Shown here one piece after another: positions 8,216 to 20,683 of a stretch of DNA of 64,000 nucleotides. The notes under the pieces were generated by a model. It did no database searches. It had not been told where the DNA came from and was given only the letters and a program-made list of their open reading frames with translations. A program made the position numbers and the translations under genes. This stretch comes from Streptomyces sp. NBC_00554 (GTDB lineage: Bacteria; Actinomycetota; Actinomycetes; Streptomycetales; Streptomycetaceae). The stretch lies in NCBI RefSeq assembly GCF_041431135.1, contig NZ_CP107799.1, positions 2,294,001-2,358,000 of the forward strand, given 5' to 3'. Numbering within the stretch: the first letter of the stretch is position 1; every line of letters begins with the position of its first letter.

Positions 8216-8968
8216 ATGCTCGTACTGGCACACATCAGTGACCTGCATCTGGATGGGACCGAGCGGGCGACGGAGCGGGCCGAGCGGGTACGCGACCGGC
8301 TGTGGGGGCTTCCCGGGAAGGTGGACGCACTCCTGGTGACCGGGGACATCGCGGACCACGGCACGGAGGCCGAGTACGAGGAGGCTGCGCGCCTTCTCGG
8401 GCTGCGCGACAGCGCGACACCCTTCCCCGTACTCACCTGCCCGGGCAACCACGACAGCCGCGCGCCCTACCGCAAGGCGCTGCTCGGGGAACCCGCTGCC
8501 GACGGGCCGGTCAACAGCGTCCATGTCTTCGACGACGCGGCCGTCCTGATGTGCGACTCCAGCATTCCGGGCCGCGACGAGGGCGAGCTCGACGAGGAGA
8601 CGTACGCCTGGATCGAGGCGACGCTCGACGAGCTGAACGGCGATGTGCCGGCGCTGCTCGCCTTCCACCACCCGCCCGTGGCGCTGCACCACCCGTTGCC
8701 GGACGCCTACCAGCTGCGCAGGCCGCGCTCCCTGGCCGCGCTGCTGGAGCGGCGCCCCGAGGTGGCGGGGCTCATCACCGGCCACGCGCACACGCCCGCC
8801 GCGACCTCCTTCGCCGGGCGGCCGCTGGTCGTCGGACCCGGGGTGACGTGGACGCTGCGGCTGCCCTGGGAGGGCGAGGGAGCGGCGGACCGGGATGCTC
8901 CTCCCGGGTTCGCGTTTCATGTGCTGGACGACGAGGGGCGGTTGACCAGCCACTTCAGGGTGGTCTGA
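8216..8968 (+). CDS. metallophosphoesterase (CpdA-like, calcineurin fold)
   Basis: 250 residues. The calcineurin-like motifs appear in order: HISDLHL, VTGDIADHG, CPGNHD, a central FHHPPV and GLITGHAHT. These supply the Asp, His and Asn ligands of a dinuclear metal site. Closest to cyclic-nucleotide phosphodiesterase-type proteins such as CpdA; the substrate is inferred. The ATG at 8216 is preferred over the one at 8210 because GAAGGGA (8204-8210) then sits five bases upstream, whereas it overlaps the earlier ATG. It converges with the PDZ gene with only two bases between stops. Confidence 0.9.
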   Translation: MLVLAHISDLHLDGTERATERAERVRDRLWGLPGKVDALLVTGDIADHGTEAEYEEAARLLGLRDSATPFPVLTCPGNHDSRAPYRKALLGEPAADGPVNSVHVFDDAAVLMCDSSIPGRDEGELDEETYAWIEATLDELNGDVPALLAFHHPPVALHHPLPDAYQLRRPRSLAALLERRPEVAGLITGHAHTPAATSFAGRPLVVGPGVTWTLRLPWEGEGAADRDAPPGFAFHVLDDEGRLTSHFRVV

Positions 8969-8970
8969 GC

Positions 8971-9633
8971 TCAGGTCACGACCCCTGGGGTCGTGGACAG
9001 TTGCTGTTGGTTGCCGTTCGCGTGCCGCACGGTGAGTGTGACGGACCTCCCGGGGTCGGCCGCGGCGACCGCCCGTGCCAGGTCGGCGGCCGAGTCGATC
9101 CGGGTCTCGCCGAAGGCGAGCAGGACGTCGCCGCGCACCAGTCCTGCCGCGTAGCCCGGGCCGGGGACGTGAACGCCGACGACGAGTGCGCCCGCGTCCT
9201 CGGAGGCGTCGACGGCCTCGACGCCGAGCGTTGCGCGCACGGGTTCCTTCCCCGATTCGTCCTCCGACTTCCCCGGTTCCTTCGGTTCCTTCGCGGGGGT
9301 TGAACTCCCGCTGTCCGGCGCCGACTTGGAGTCACCGGGCGATGCCGCTCCGGAGGTCTGTCCCGACGGGGCGGACTGGCCGGGCGCGCCCGCCCCCGCC
9401 GCCTGCTTCTGCAGATCCGCCAGCTTGCTCATCCCGATCACCGTGGCGCCCACGGTGCCGAGTCCGACGCCCGACAGGACCAGGACGGTCCCCACGAAGA
9501 GGCCGAACAGCAGAGTCATCAGCCGCTTGCCGCGTCGCCGCGCGGCGTGCGGACGCCGGACGCCGCCGGACGGACGGCCACCGCCCGGCTCCTGACCGGG
9601 CATCGGCTTGGGACGCAACGCGGTCTGTTCCAT
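8971..9633 (-). CDS. membrane-anchored PDZ-domain protein
   Basis: 220 residues. A basic cytoplasmic N-terminus (HAARRRGKR) leads into one transmembrane helix (about 38-68). A Ser/Pro/Gly/Lys-rich linker of ~75 residues follows, with KEPKEPGKSEDESGKEP. The C-terminal PDZ domain contains YAAGLVRGDVLLAFGE and ARAVAAADPGRSVTLTVRH. There is no protease domain, so it resembles the C-terminal half of an HtrA protein without the catalytic part. It may present or tether envelope proteins, but the function is unknown. Confidence 0.85.
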   Translation of the reverse strand: MEQTALRPKPMPGQEPGGGRPSGGVRRPHAARRRGKRLMTLLFGLFVGTVLVLSGVGLGTVGATVIGMSKLADLQKQAAGAGAPGQSAPSGQTSGAASPGDSKSAPDSGSSTPAKEPKEPGKSEDESGKEPVRATLGVEAVDASEDAGALVVGVHVPGPGYAAGLVRGDVLLAFGETRIDSAADLARAVAAADPGRSVTLTVRHANGNQQQLSTTPGVVT

Positions 9634-9725
9634 TGATCGCCTCCGGCAGATGCTCTACGGACCGCCCCCGGCTGTTGCTCTACCCGGCGCCCGGGCGCGC
9701 GACGATTCACGAACGAGTGAGACTG

Positions 9726-10592
9726 TCAAGCGCGTTCGAGAAGTTTGTCCGCCATTGTCGCCGCGGCTCCGCGCAGTGATCCGCCGTGCACCAGCTCCGT
9801 CCGGTGCACCACACGCGGCGACACCAGGGGCACGGCGACGGCTCCCGGGACACCGGTGGCCATCGCCCGGGGAAGCAGGGTCAGGCCGTGCCCGGCCGCG
9901 GCCAGCGCCGTGAGCGTGCGGATGTCGGTGCCCTCGTAGCGCAGCGCCGGGCGGAAGCCTCCACTGCCGTTCGCGGTACGAAGCTGGGCCAACGGCAGGC
10001 CCGCACCGGGAGCGTCCAGCCAGCGGGCGTCGACCAGGTCGCCGAGGCGCAACCCCGTACGGCGGGCGAGGGGATGGGACTCGGGCAGCAGCACGCAGAC
10101 CGGCTCCTCCCCGACACTCCGCGTGGTCAGCGGCGCCACGTCGGGCAGCCGGAGCGGGTCGCTGGGCGCGGCGAGTCCGTCGACGAGGCCCAGGTCCGCG
10201 ACGCCGGTGGCCACCGCCGCGGGGATCTCGTCGCGGGCCAGCACCCGCACGGTCACACCGGCCGCGGGGAGCGCGGCGACCGTACGCGGCCCGAGCGCCG
10301 TCGGTGCCACCGCGAGCGTCAGCCCGTGCTCGGGCGCGGCCGCCATCCGTACGACGTCGGCGCGGGCGGCGTCCAGGCGCAGCAGCAGCGGTCCCGCGTG
10401 TTCGAGGAGCCGCTCGCCGGACGCGGTGGGCACCACAGGGCGGCGGGTGAGCAGCGGCGTGCCGAGGTCCTGTTCCAGCGCGGCGATGTGCTGGGACACC
10501 GCGGACTGGGTGTAGCCGAGCTCGCGGGCGGCTTCCGAGAAGGAGGCGAGCCGGGCCACCGTGACGTACGTACGCAGGAGATGCGGGTCCAT
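9726..10592 (-). CDS. LysR-family transcriptional regulator
   Basis: 288 residues starting MDPHLLRTYVTVARLAS. The N-terminal winged helix-turn-helix (residues 1-62, with ELGYTQSAVSQHIAALE and PLLTRRP) is classic LysR, followed by a periplasmic-binding-like effector domain. The ATG at 10592 is chosen because it begins the conserved helix. It is divergent from the amidotransferase-like gene at 10687 with a 94-bp gap, the usual arrangement in which a LysR protein controls the neighbour and itself. The inducer is unknown. Confidence 0.92.
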   Translation of the reverse strand: MDPHLLRTYVTVARLASFSEAARELGYTQSAVSQHIAALEQDLGTPLLTRRPVVPTASGERLLEHAGPLLLRLDAARADVVRMAAAPEHGLTLAVAPTALGPRTVAALPAAGVTVRVLARDEIPAAVATGVADLGLVDGLAAPSDPLRLPDVAPLTTRSVGEEPVCVLLPESHPLARRTGLRLGDLVDARWLDAPGAGLPLAQLRTANGSGGFRPALRYEGTDIRTLTALAAAGHGLTLLPRAMATGVPGAVAVPLVSPRVVHRTELVHGGSLRGAAATMADKLLERA

Positions 10593-10686
10593 GTGCTCAA
10601 GGATCCCCGACCACATCAGCGTTGCTTATCGAGGGTGCAGAAATCATCGTTGGACGTGAACGAGCAGGGCCGCCGAGGATGTCGGC

Positions 10687-13606
<2,920 letters not shown>

Positions 13607-13869
13607 CTACCCAGGGCCCTCCGGGGGCATCCACGGGCCGGGACATGATCACACCATCGCGTGAATCGGCGTGTGAACGTACGCCGCACCGGCAACGTCG
13701 TGCCTAAAGCCACGGTGTACGGCCGAAGGACGGCAACTGGACGGGACTTCACCGGCTTCTGGCCGATCCCGTCCCCGTACCTCCAAGTCGCCGACAACCC
13801 TTGTGGCGGCCGCATCTACGCGCAGAGACTACGGGGGGTCACGCGTCCCCTCCCCTTCCCGGAGTCCCG

Positions 13870-15117
13870 ATGAACCAGCCGAGCCCGTCGCACCGCCCGT
13901 TCTCACGCCGCGCCGCCCTCGCCGGACTCGCCGGAGCGGCGCTGGCCGGGTCGACAGCGTTCAGCGCGTCGGCGGCCGACCGCAAGCGCTCCGTACGCTT
14001 CGCCACCTTCAACGCCTCCCTGAACCGCGGCACCCAGGGCGCCCTGATCACAGACCTGTCGACGCCCGGCAACATCCAGGCGCAGAACGTCGCGGAGACC
14101 ATCCAGAGAGTCGATCCCGACATCGTCCTGATCAACGAGTTCGACTACGACGAGAACGGCACCTCGGTCGGCCTGTTCCTGCGCAACTACCTCGCGGTGG
14201 GCCACAACGGCTCCAAGCCGATCCACTTCCCGTACCACTTCACCGCTCCCGTGAACACCGGCGTCGCCTCCGGGGTGGACCTCGACGGCAGGAACGGGGC
14301 GGTCACCACGCCGGGTTCGGACGCGTACGGGCAGGACGCCTACGGGTACGGCTGGTTCCCGGGCCAGTACGGCATGGTCGTGCTCTCCAAATGCCCGATC
14401 GACACCCGCGCGGTGCGCACCTTCCAGAACTTCCTGTGGAAGGACATGCCCGGCAACATCATTCCCGAGGGCTACTACAGCGCCGAGGCCCGCGCGATCC
14501 TGCGGCTGTCCTCCAAGAGCCACTGGGACGTGCCGGTCCGCGTCGGCCACGACACCGTGCACTTCCTGGTCTCCCACCCGACCCCGCCCACCTTCGACGG
14601 CACGGAGGACCGCAACGGGCGTCGCAACCACGACGAGATCCGGCTGTGGGCCGACTACATCGGGGGACGCAGGCGCGGCGCCTACCTGTACGACGACAAG
14701 GGGGTACGCGGCGGGCTGCGGCCCGGGGCGCGGTTCGTCATCGCGGGTGACCAGAACGCCGACCCGCACGACGGCGACAGCTACGACGACGCGATTCTGC
14801 AGCTCCTGGACCACCCGGCGGTGCGGCTGCCGAAGACTCCGCCCGCCAGCGCGGGCGGTGTGGAGGCCGCGAGGCTCCAGGGCGGTGCGAACACCTCGCA
14901 CGTCGGGAACCCGGCGTACGACACGAGCGACTTCAACGACGTCGCGCCCGGCAATCTGCGGGTGGACCACGTCCTCCCGTCGAAGGGGCTGACGCCGCTG
15001 TCCAACGGGATCTTCTGGCCCACGTCGGACGATCCCCTGTACCGGCTCGTCGGGAACGGCACGACCGTGCCGACGTCCGACCACCGGATGGTGTGGCAGG
15101 ACGTGCGGGTCGGCTGA
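13870..15117 (+). CDS. Tat-exported endonuclease/exonuclease/phosphatase-family protein
   Basis: 415 residues. The ATG at 13870 starts a twin-arginine signal peptide (PFSRRAALAGLAGAALAG, cleaved near SASA). The mature protein has the EEP fold signatures: RFATFNASLN, DPDIVLINEFD, FLVSHPTPPTFDG, FVIAGDQNADP and the closing TSDHRMVWQD. The layout resembles secreted phosphodiesterase/phosphatase proteins of Streptomyces, which scavenge phosphate or degrade DNA or phospholipid headgroups; the substrate is inferred only. An in-frame start at 13801 is rejected because it adds residues ahead of the Tat signal. Confidence 0.88.
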   Translation: MNQPSPSHRPFSRRAALAGLAGAALAGSTAFSASAADRKRSVRFATFNASLNRGTQGALITDLSTPGNIQAQNVAETIQRVDPDIVLINEFDYDENGTSVGLFLRNYLAVGHNGSKPIHFPYHFTAPVNTGVASGVDLDGRNGAVTTPGSDAYGQDAYGYGWFPGQYGMVVLSKCPIDTRAVRTFQNFLWKDMPGNIIPEGYYSAEARAILRLSSKSHWDVPVRVGHDTVHFLVSHPTPPTFDGTEDRNGRRNHDEIRLWADYIGGRRRGAYLYDDKGVRGGLRPGARFVIAGDQNADPHDGDSYDDAILQLLDHPAVRLPKTPPASAGGVEAARLQGGANTSHVGNPAYDTSDFNDVAPGNLRVDHVLPSKGLTPLSNGIFWPTSDDPLYRLVGNGTTVPTSDHRMVWQDVRVG

Positions 15118-15126
15118 CGGCGAGTG

Positions 15127-15152
15127 GGGGCGGGCCTCCGGAGGCCCGCCCC
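15127..15152. terminator. bidirectional terminator hairpin
   Basis: A perfect 26-bp palindrome (two 13-bp G+C-rich arms, centred on CCTCCGGAGG) sits in the 44-bp gap between the stops of two convergent genes, the Tat-exported EEP protein and the LLM oxidoreductase. A factor-independent terminator acting on both strands is the simplest reading. Confidence 0.7.
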
Positions 15153-15161
15153 TTCGATCCC

Positions 15162-16025
15162 TCAGCCTCCGGAGAACACCGGCAGCACCTCCGCCGCCAC
15201 CCACGCGAGCGCGTCGGGCAGCGCCTCCGTCGTCACCGGAAGCCAGAGGGAGCAGGAGGCGAGACCGGCCTCGGCGAGCCGGCCGAGTTCGTCGTTCACA
15301 CTGTCGGCGGTGGCCTCTTCGCCGCCGAGCGGCCGCCACGGCATGTCCACGGCCGGAGAGAAGCCCGGTGGCACGAGGAACGCGCCCGAGGTCAGCGCGA
15401 GGGTGTCCGGATCCCGGCCGGCCTCCTTGCCGAGCGTCGCGAGCCGTTCCCGTACGGCGGTCAGGGCGGCCGCGTCGACTCCCGAGCCGTGCCACCCGTC
15501 GCCGTACCGCAGGGCCCGGCCCAGTGCCGCGTCGCTCTCTCCGCCGATCCACACCTCGGGTCCACCAGGGGTGCGCGGCCGTACTCCCAGCCGCATCCCC
15601 TCGGCCCGGTCCTCCCACAACTCCCGCATGACGGCGAGCTGTTCGTCCATCCGCTTGCCGCGCCCGCGCAACGAGGCACCCACCGCGGCGAACTCCGCCG
15701 CGTCCCAGCCGGTGCCGACGCCGAGCGTGAAACGGCCGCCCGAGACGCGGTCGAGGGTGGCCGCCTGATGGGCGAGGACGACGGGGTTGTAGAGCGGCAG
15801 GATCAGGACGCTGGTCACCACCCGGATCCGGTCCGTCGCACCCGCGATCGCCGACAGCAGCACCAGCGGGTCCGCGGTCACCCCCAGGTCGCCCGCGAGG
15901 ACATGGCTCCCTGCAACAAGGTGGTCGAAGCCCAGCCGCTCGGCCGTGCGGGCCGTCTCCAGGACCCCGTCGAGATCGCTCTCCTGTCCCGGCCACAGCC
16001 GGTGCGGTCCCACTCCGATCCGCAT
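15162..16025 (-). CDS. LLM-class F420-dependent oxidoreductase
   Basis: 287 residues starting MRIGVGPHRLWPG with the strong ribosome site GAGAGGAG upstream. Luciferase-like TIM barrel: ERLGFDHLVAGSHVL, TDRIRVVTSVLILPLYNPVVLAHQAATLDRVSGGRFTLGVGTGW and GPEVWIGGES. This is the pattern of TIGR03619/TIGR03620-type F420-dependent enzymes of actinobacteria. It lies 4 nt behind the MerR regulator gene and is therefore its likely target. The substrate is not predictable. Confidence 0.9.
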   Translation of the reverse strand: MRIGVGPHRLWPGQESDLDGVLETARTAERLGFDHLVAGSHVLAGDLGVTADPLVLLSAIAGATDRIRVVTSVLILPLYNPVVLAHQAATLDRVSGGRFTLGVGTGWDAAEFAAVGASLRGRGKRMDEQLAVMRELWEDRAEGMRLGVRPRTPGGPEVWIGGESDAALGRALRYGDGWHGSGVDAAALTAVRERLATLGKEAGRDPDTLALTSGAFLVPPGFSPAVDMPWRPLGGEEATADSVNDELGRLAEAGLASCSLWLPVTTEALPDALAWVAAEVLPVFSGG

Positions 16026-16029
16026 ACCC

Positions 16030-16410
16030 TCAGCTCCTCTCACGCGCGTCCAGCGCGTCCCGTGTCCGCTCCACCTGTCCGGCCAGCCGTTCGCGCAGTT
16101 GCCGCAGCGCGCCGATCCGCCGGTCCAGCTCGTCGAGCCGGTCGGCGGCGGTCTCCAACGCGCCTTCGCACAGCGGCAGTTGATCCAAGGGTTCGTCCAG
16201 GCAGCCGTGGCCCAGCGGCTCCCGGATGTCGTCGACGGTCAGCCCCGCACGCAGCAGACCCTGGATGTTGGCGGCGCGGACCACGACCGACTCGTCGTAG
16301 TCCCGGTAGCCGTTAGCCGTCCGTCCGGCAGCCAGCAGGCCCTGCTGCTCGTAGTACCTCAACGACCGAGTGCTGACGCCCGTCCTGCGGGACAGCTCCC
16401 CGATGAGCAT
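16030..16410 (-). CDS. MerR-family transcriptional regulator
   Basis: 126 residues starting MLIGELSRRTGVSTRSLRYYEQQGLL, the canonical MerR winged helix. A dimerisation coiled coil (about 80-120: ETAADRLDELDRRIGALRQLRERL) follows. Two Cys (in GHGCLDEPL and LPLCEG) could sense thiols or metals, but no classical metal motif is evident. The ATG at 16410 is preferred to a GTG 21 nt upstream since GAAGGGA falls between them. It is the first gene of an operon with the LLM oxidoreductase and is preceded by a 20-bp palindrome in a MerR-type promoter. Confidence 0.92.
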   Translation of the reverse strand: MLIGELSRRTGVSTRSLRYYEQQGLLAAGRTANGYRDYDESVVVRAANIQGLLRAGLTVDDIREPLGHGCLDEPLDQLPLCEGALETAADRLDELDRRIGALRQLRERLAGQVERTRDALDARERS

Positions 16411-16446
16411 GCCGATGGATTCCCTTCGCACGCCGCGACGTTAGGG

Positions 16447-16466
16447 CCCTGACACTAGTGTCAGGG
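16447..16466 (-). promoter_or_regulatory. MerR operator and promoter: perfect 20-bp palindrome in a 19-bp spacer
   Basis: CCCTGACACTAGTGTCAGGG is a perfect 20-bp inverted repeat upstream of the MerR gene. Read on the minus strand, TTGACC (a good -35) is followed by exactly 19 bp, mostly the palindrome, and then CCTAAC, an acceptable -10. The long 19-bp spacer occupied by a dyad is the hallmark of promoters activated by MerR proteins through DNA twisting, so autoregulation of the MerR-LLM operon is inferred. Confidence 0.75.
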
Positions 16467-16498
16467 TCAACGCCCCGACAGCGGACGGCGGTTCGCCG

Positions 16499-17662
16499 TC
16501 ACCGCCTGGCCTGAATCAGCGCATGCGTGCCGCTCGTGCGCCAGCGCTGCTCCTCGGCGGCGACGAGTGCGGCCTCGGTGCGGGCGTCGAGGCCGATGGT
16601 CACGTCGGACTTGAGGGTGCGCAGGGCGGCGACGGGACCCGGGAAGTACGCGGTGGGGGTCGCGAAGGGTGTGGTGGCGGGGCGGAACCGGTCGCCGATC
16701 AGGCGGCGGTAGTTCAGGTCGCCCTTCATGATCGTCACGTCCGCCCCGGCGAACTCCGCGCGCAGGTCGTCCGGCATGTCGGCGTACGGCAGGGGTGCGC
16801 AGGAGAAGGGGTGGGCCCGGACCGTGAGGCGGCCGTCGGTCATCGCCGACCAGAGGCGGTGGCCCGACTCACCGGCGGCGCCCTTCGCTGCGGCGAGGTG
16901 ACGCACCGCGTCGACCACGTCCGCGGTCGTGGCGTCGGAGACGTAGTACGGGTACGGCTTCACGTGCAGGACGGCCCGCCCCGCGCGGCCATGGCGCAGG
17001 AGATGGTCGATGAGGAGCAGGTCGGGGATGAGTTCGCGGCCCGCGTTGTCCGCGACCACGCAGAGGGTGCCACCTGCGAACAGCGAACGGAGCAACTCGC
17101 TGTCATCGGCTACGAGTTGGGGGCTGCCGGCCGTTTCACCGTCGGCGCCGGCCAGGCGGAAGCCGAGGTCCGCGCGGTTGCCCCACAGCGAGCCGTGCAG
17201 CAGCGCCAACTCCTGGTCCTCGACCGGCTGGTGCGCGAGGTCGTCGAGCGCGGCGAGTTCCCCGTCCGCCTCCGGGGTGTCGAGTTCGGCAAGCTTGAAG
17301 GGGCGGAAGGGGTCGATGCCACGCCAGGGTCCAGGGGCGAAGTAGCCGACGGATTCGAGGAGTTGGCGGTAGAAGTAGCTCTCGGACCACAGGAAGGGCA
17401 CGTCGAACCAGGACCGGCCGAAGTACTCCCGTCCCCACACCTCCCACTGCTCACGGCCCTCCGCCTGCGCACCGAGCGGTTCGATGACGCCCTCGGCGCA
17501 GTTCTTCAGCAGGGCGTCGAGCGCACGCTGCTGCTCGGGGGCGTACGGGAAGGCGTTGCGCACCTTGCGGATGAGCGCCGGGTGCCGCTCGGCCAGCACG
17601 CTCCACGGGAACGAGCCGGGCGCGTTGCTGAGGATCACGGGTGCGCCTTCGGCGTCAGACAT
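16499..17662 (-). CDS. DUF89 / ARMT1-like damage-control phosphatase family protein
   Basis: 387 residues. DUF89 signatures: VVADNAGRELIPDLLLIDHLL (metal-binding Asp/Asn), LHVKPYPYYVSD and IMKGDLNYRRLIGD. The domain order and length match the ARMT1-like branch, metal-dependent phosphatases thought to remove damaged phosphometabolites. The ATG at 17662 overlaps the last codons of the upstream zinc-ribbon protein by 8 bp (ATGTCTGA), pointing to translational coupling. The substrate is inferred from the family only. Confidence 0.85.
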   Translation of the reverse strand: MSDAEGAPVILSNAPGSFPWSVLAERHPALIRKVRNAFPYAPEQQRALDALLKNCAEGVIEPLGAQAEGREQWEVWGREYFGRSWFDVPFLWSESYFYRQLLESVGYFAPGPWRGIDPFRPFKLAELDTPEADGELAALDDLAHQPVEDQELALLHGSLWGNRADLGFRLAGADGETAGSPQLVADDSELLRSLFAGGTLCVVADNAGRELIPDLLLIDHLLRHGRAGRAVLHVKPYPYYVSDATTADVVDAVRHLAAAKGAAGESGHRLWSAMTDGRLTVRAHPFSCAPLPYADMPDDLRAEFAGADVTIMKGDLNYRRLIGDRFRPATTPFATPTAYFPGPVAALRTLKSDVTIGLDARTEAALVAAEEQRWRTSGTHALIQARR

Positions 17663-18284
17663 GGCGGTGCGGTCCTCCGGTGCGGGACAAGGCCTCGGCA
17701 GGCACAGTAGCCTCCTTGGCCTTGTCATCATGGGCTAGCCGGTCCGCGTAACCCGCCTCGGTCCACATCAGCTTCTTGAACTGCTCGGGTGTCAGCGTCC
17801 CCTGCCACTGCAAGCCGTCCGGGCAGAACACCGACTCGCAGCCGGAGCAGTAGTACCCCGCCCGCCACAGCCGCTCCGCGCGCAGTTCACCCCTGGGCAC
17901 GACGACCCTCTCGCGCGCCTCGCCGCGGATCACCACGATGGTCCCGACGAACAGCAGGACCGCGAGGAGCACCCCGCCGATCGTGTACAGCGGCTTGTCC
18001 TGCTGCACACCGGTGTACGCGAGTCCGACGCCCAGGCCGGTGAACACCATGCCTTCGAGGAAGTGCATGAACGAGTCGAAGGAGTCCGTCGCGCCGGGCG
18101 ACACGGCCAACCGGTCGGCCAGGCTGCCGCGCTCGGGCTTCCCGCCGGACCTCCAGTCGGCCTTCTCGCCGGCCTTCTCACCGGCTTTCCGCTCGGAGCG
18201 GGCCTGCTCGACCGTACGCACCGAGGATCCGCCACAGCCCGGACACATCACGCCAGCTGCCCCTTGGGCCGACTCGTTCACCAT
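17655..18284 (-). CDS. zinc-ribbon, two-helix membrane protein of unknown function
   Basis: 209 residues from MVNESAQGAAG. An N-terminal CPGCGG half-ribbon is followed by a Lys/Glu/Arg-rich linker and two transmembrane helices (about 84-101 and 107-128). The C-terminal soluble part has CSGCESVFC, which could complete or form a second zinc knuckle. The ends of the protein and both ribbons probably face the same side. No enzymatic motif is seen. It overlaps the DUF89 gene by 8 bp and is probably co-expressed with it. Confidence 0.75.
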   Translation of the reverse strand: MVNESAQGAAGVMCPGCGGSSVRTVEQARSERKAGEKAGEKADWRSGGKPERGSLADRLAVSPGATDSFDSFMHFLEGMVFTGLGVGLAYTGVQQDKPLYTIGGVLLAVLLFVGTIVVIRGEARERVVVPRGELRAERLWRAGYYCSGCESVFCPDGLQWQGTLTPEQFKKLMWTEAGYADRLAHDDKAKEATVPAEALSRTGGPHRHV

Positions 18285-18313
18285 GGCCGTCACAGTATCC
18301 GGCGTGTACAACG

Positions 18314-18350
18314 GCCTCGCGGCGCCCCGGAACCCGGGACGCCGCGAGGC
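18314..18350 (-). terminator. terminator of the subtilase gene
   Basis: A 17-bp stem with a 3-nt loop (GCCTCGCGGCGCCCCGG and its complement) lies just past the subtilase stop. The single C/A mismatch seen on the plus strand becomes a G.U wobble in the minus-strand RNA, so the stem is fully paired only in the transcript of the subtilase. Confidence 0.7.
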
Positions 18351-18379
18351 ACCGTACGAGATACGACAGAAGCCGGTTG

Positions 18380-20188
<1,809 letters not shown>

Positions 20189-20683
20189 GGGCTTGCCTTT
20201 CGGGGCCGGCTCCGGGCAGCGCGGTGCGAGGCGGAGCAGCGGTCGATTCGCTTCGTCGTCGAAGCGGCGGGGGGTGCAAAACCAGAAAGCGGCGCGGTGG
20301 CCGACCATGCGCGTAGCGACCGGTGAGGGGTTACCTGTGGGGTGGCTGTGGTCGAACGATAGGCAAAGCGCAGGTAAGAGGGATACAGGGGAAACCCTCG
20401 ACTTGGCTGGTAACCAACCCTCGGATACGGGCGGTTGGCCGGGAACGCCCGGGTTCGGCACCGTTGCGGATCTGAACGCAGGGCGCTCGGTTCCCGTACT
20501 CCACCGTGCGGTGCGGCCGCTCAAGTGATGCGGTGCGGCCGCACCGGCTTTCTGCTGTGCCTGCCTAGCCGCTTTCCCTGCCGTACCTGCTTTTCCGCTT
20601 TCCCTGCCATACCCGCCTTGCCGCTTTCCCCGTTGCACCCGCCTTGCCGCTGTCCCCACCGCCCCGCCGAGGAGACCGTCCCG
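20189..20683. promoter_or_regulatory. divergent intergenic region of subtilase and LPMO genes
   Basis: 495 bp without a supported gene. It holds the ribosome site of the TTG-started subtilase at its left end. GGCTGGTAACCAACC at 20405-20419 is an interrupted dyad of the form GGnTGGTnACCAnCC and a candidate GntR-type operator. Four 26-bp tandem repeats (20553-20656) lie just before the LPMO ribosome site GAGGAGA (20669-20675). I could not place promoters with confidence. Confidence 0.5.
20553..20656. repeat. four 26-bp tandem repeats in the LPMO leader
   Basis: Units at 20553-20578, 20579-20604, 20605-20630 and 20631-20656 share the 3' half CCGCTTTCCC (last unit CCGCTGTCCC) and vary in the 5' half. 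The period of 26 is not a multiple of three and no start codon with a ribosome site precedes them, so they are non-coding. They end 27 bp before the LPMO start codon and so probably lie in its 5' untranslated leader or promoter. Confidence 0.9.

Noticed and set aside
13655..13690. CRP-like site upstream of geosmin synthase (GTGATC and GTGAA repeats)
   Set aside because: Half-sites are short and poorly matched and no dyad of the right spacing is present.
20553..20656. CRISPR array
   Set aside because: Repeats are contiguous with no unique spacers. The same applies to the arrays at 22.3, 29.7 and 39.8 kb. No cas genes.
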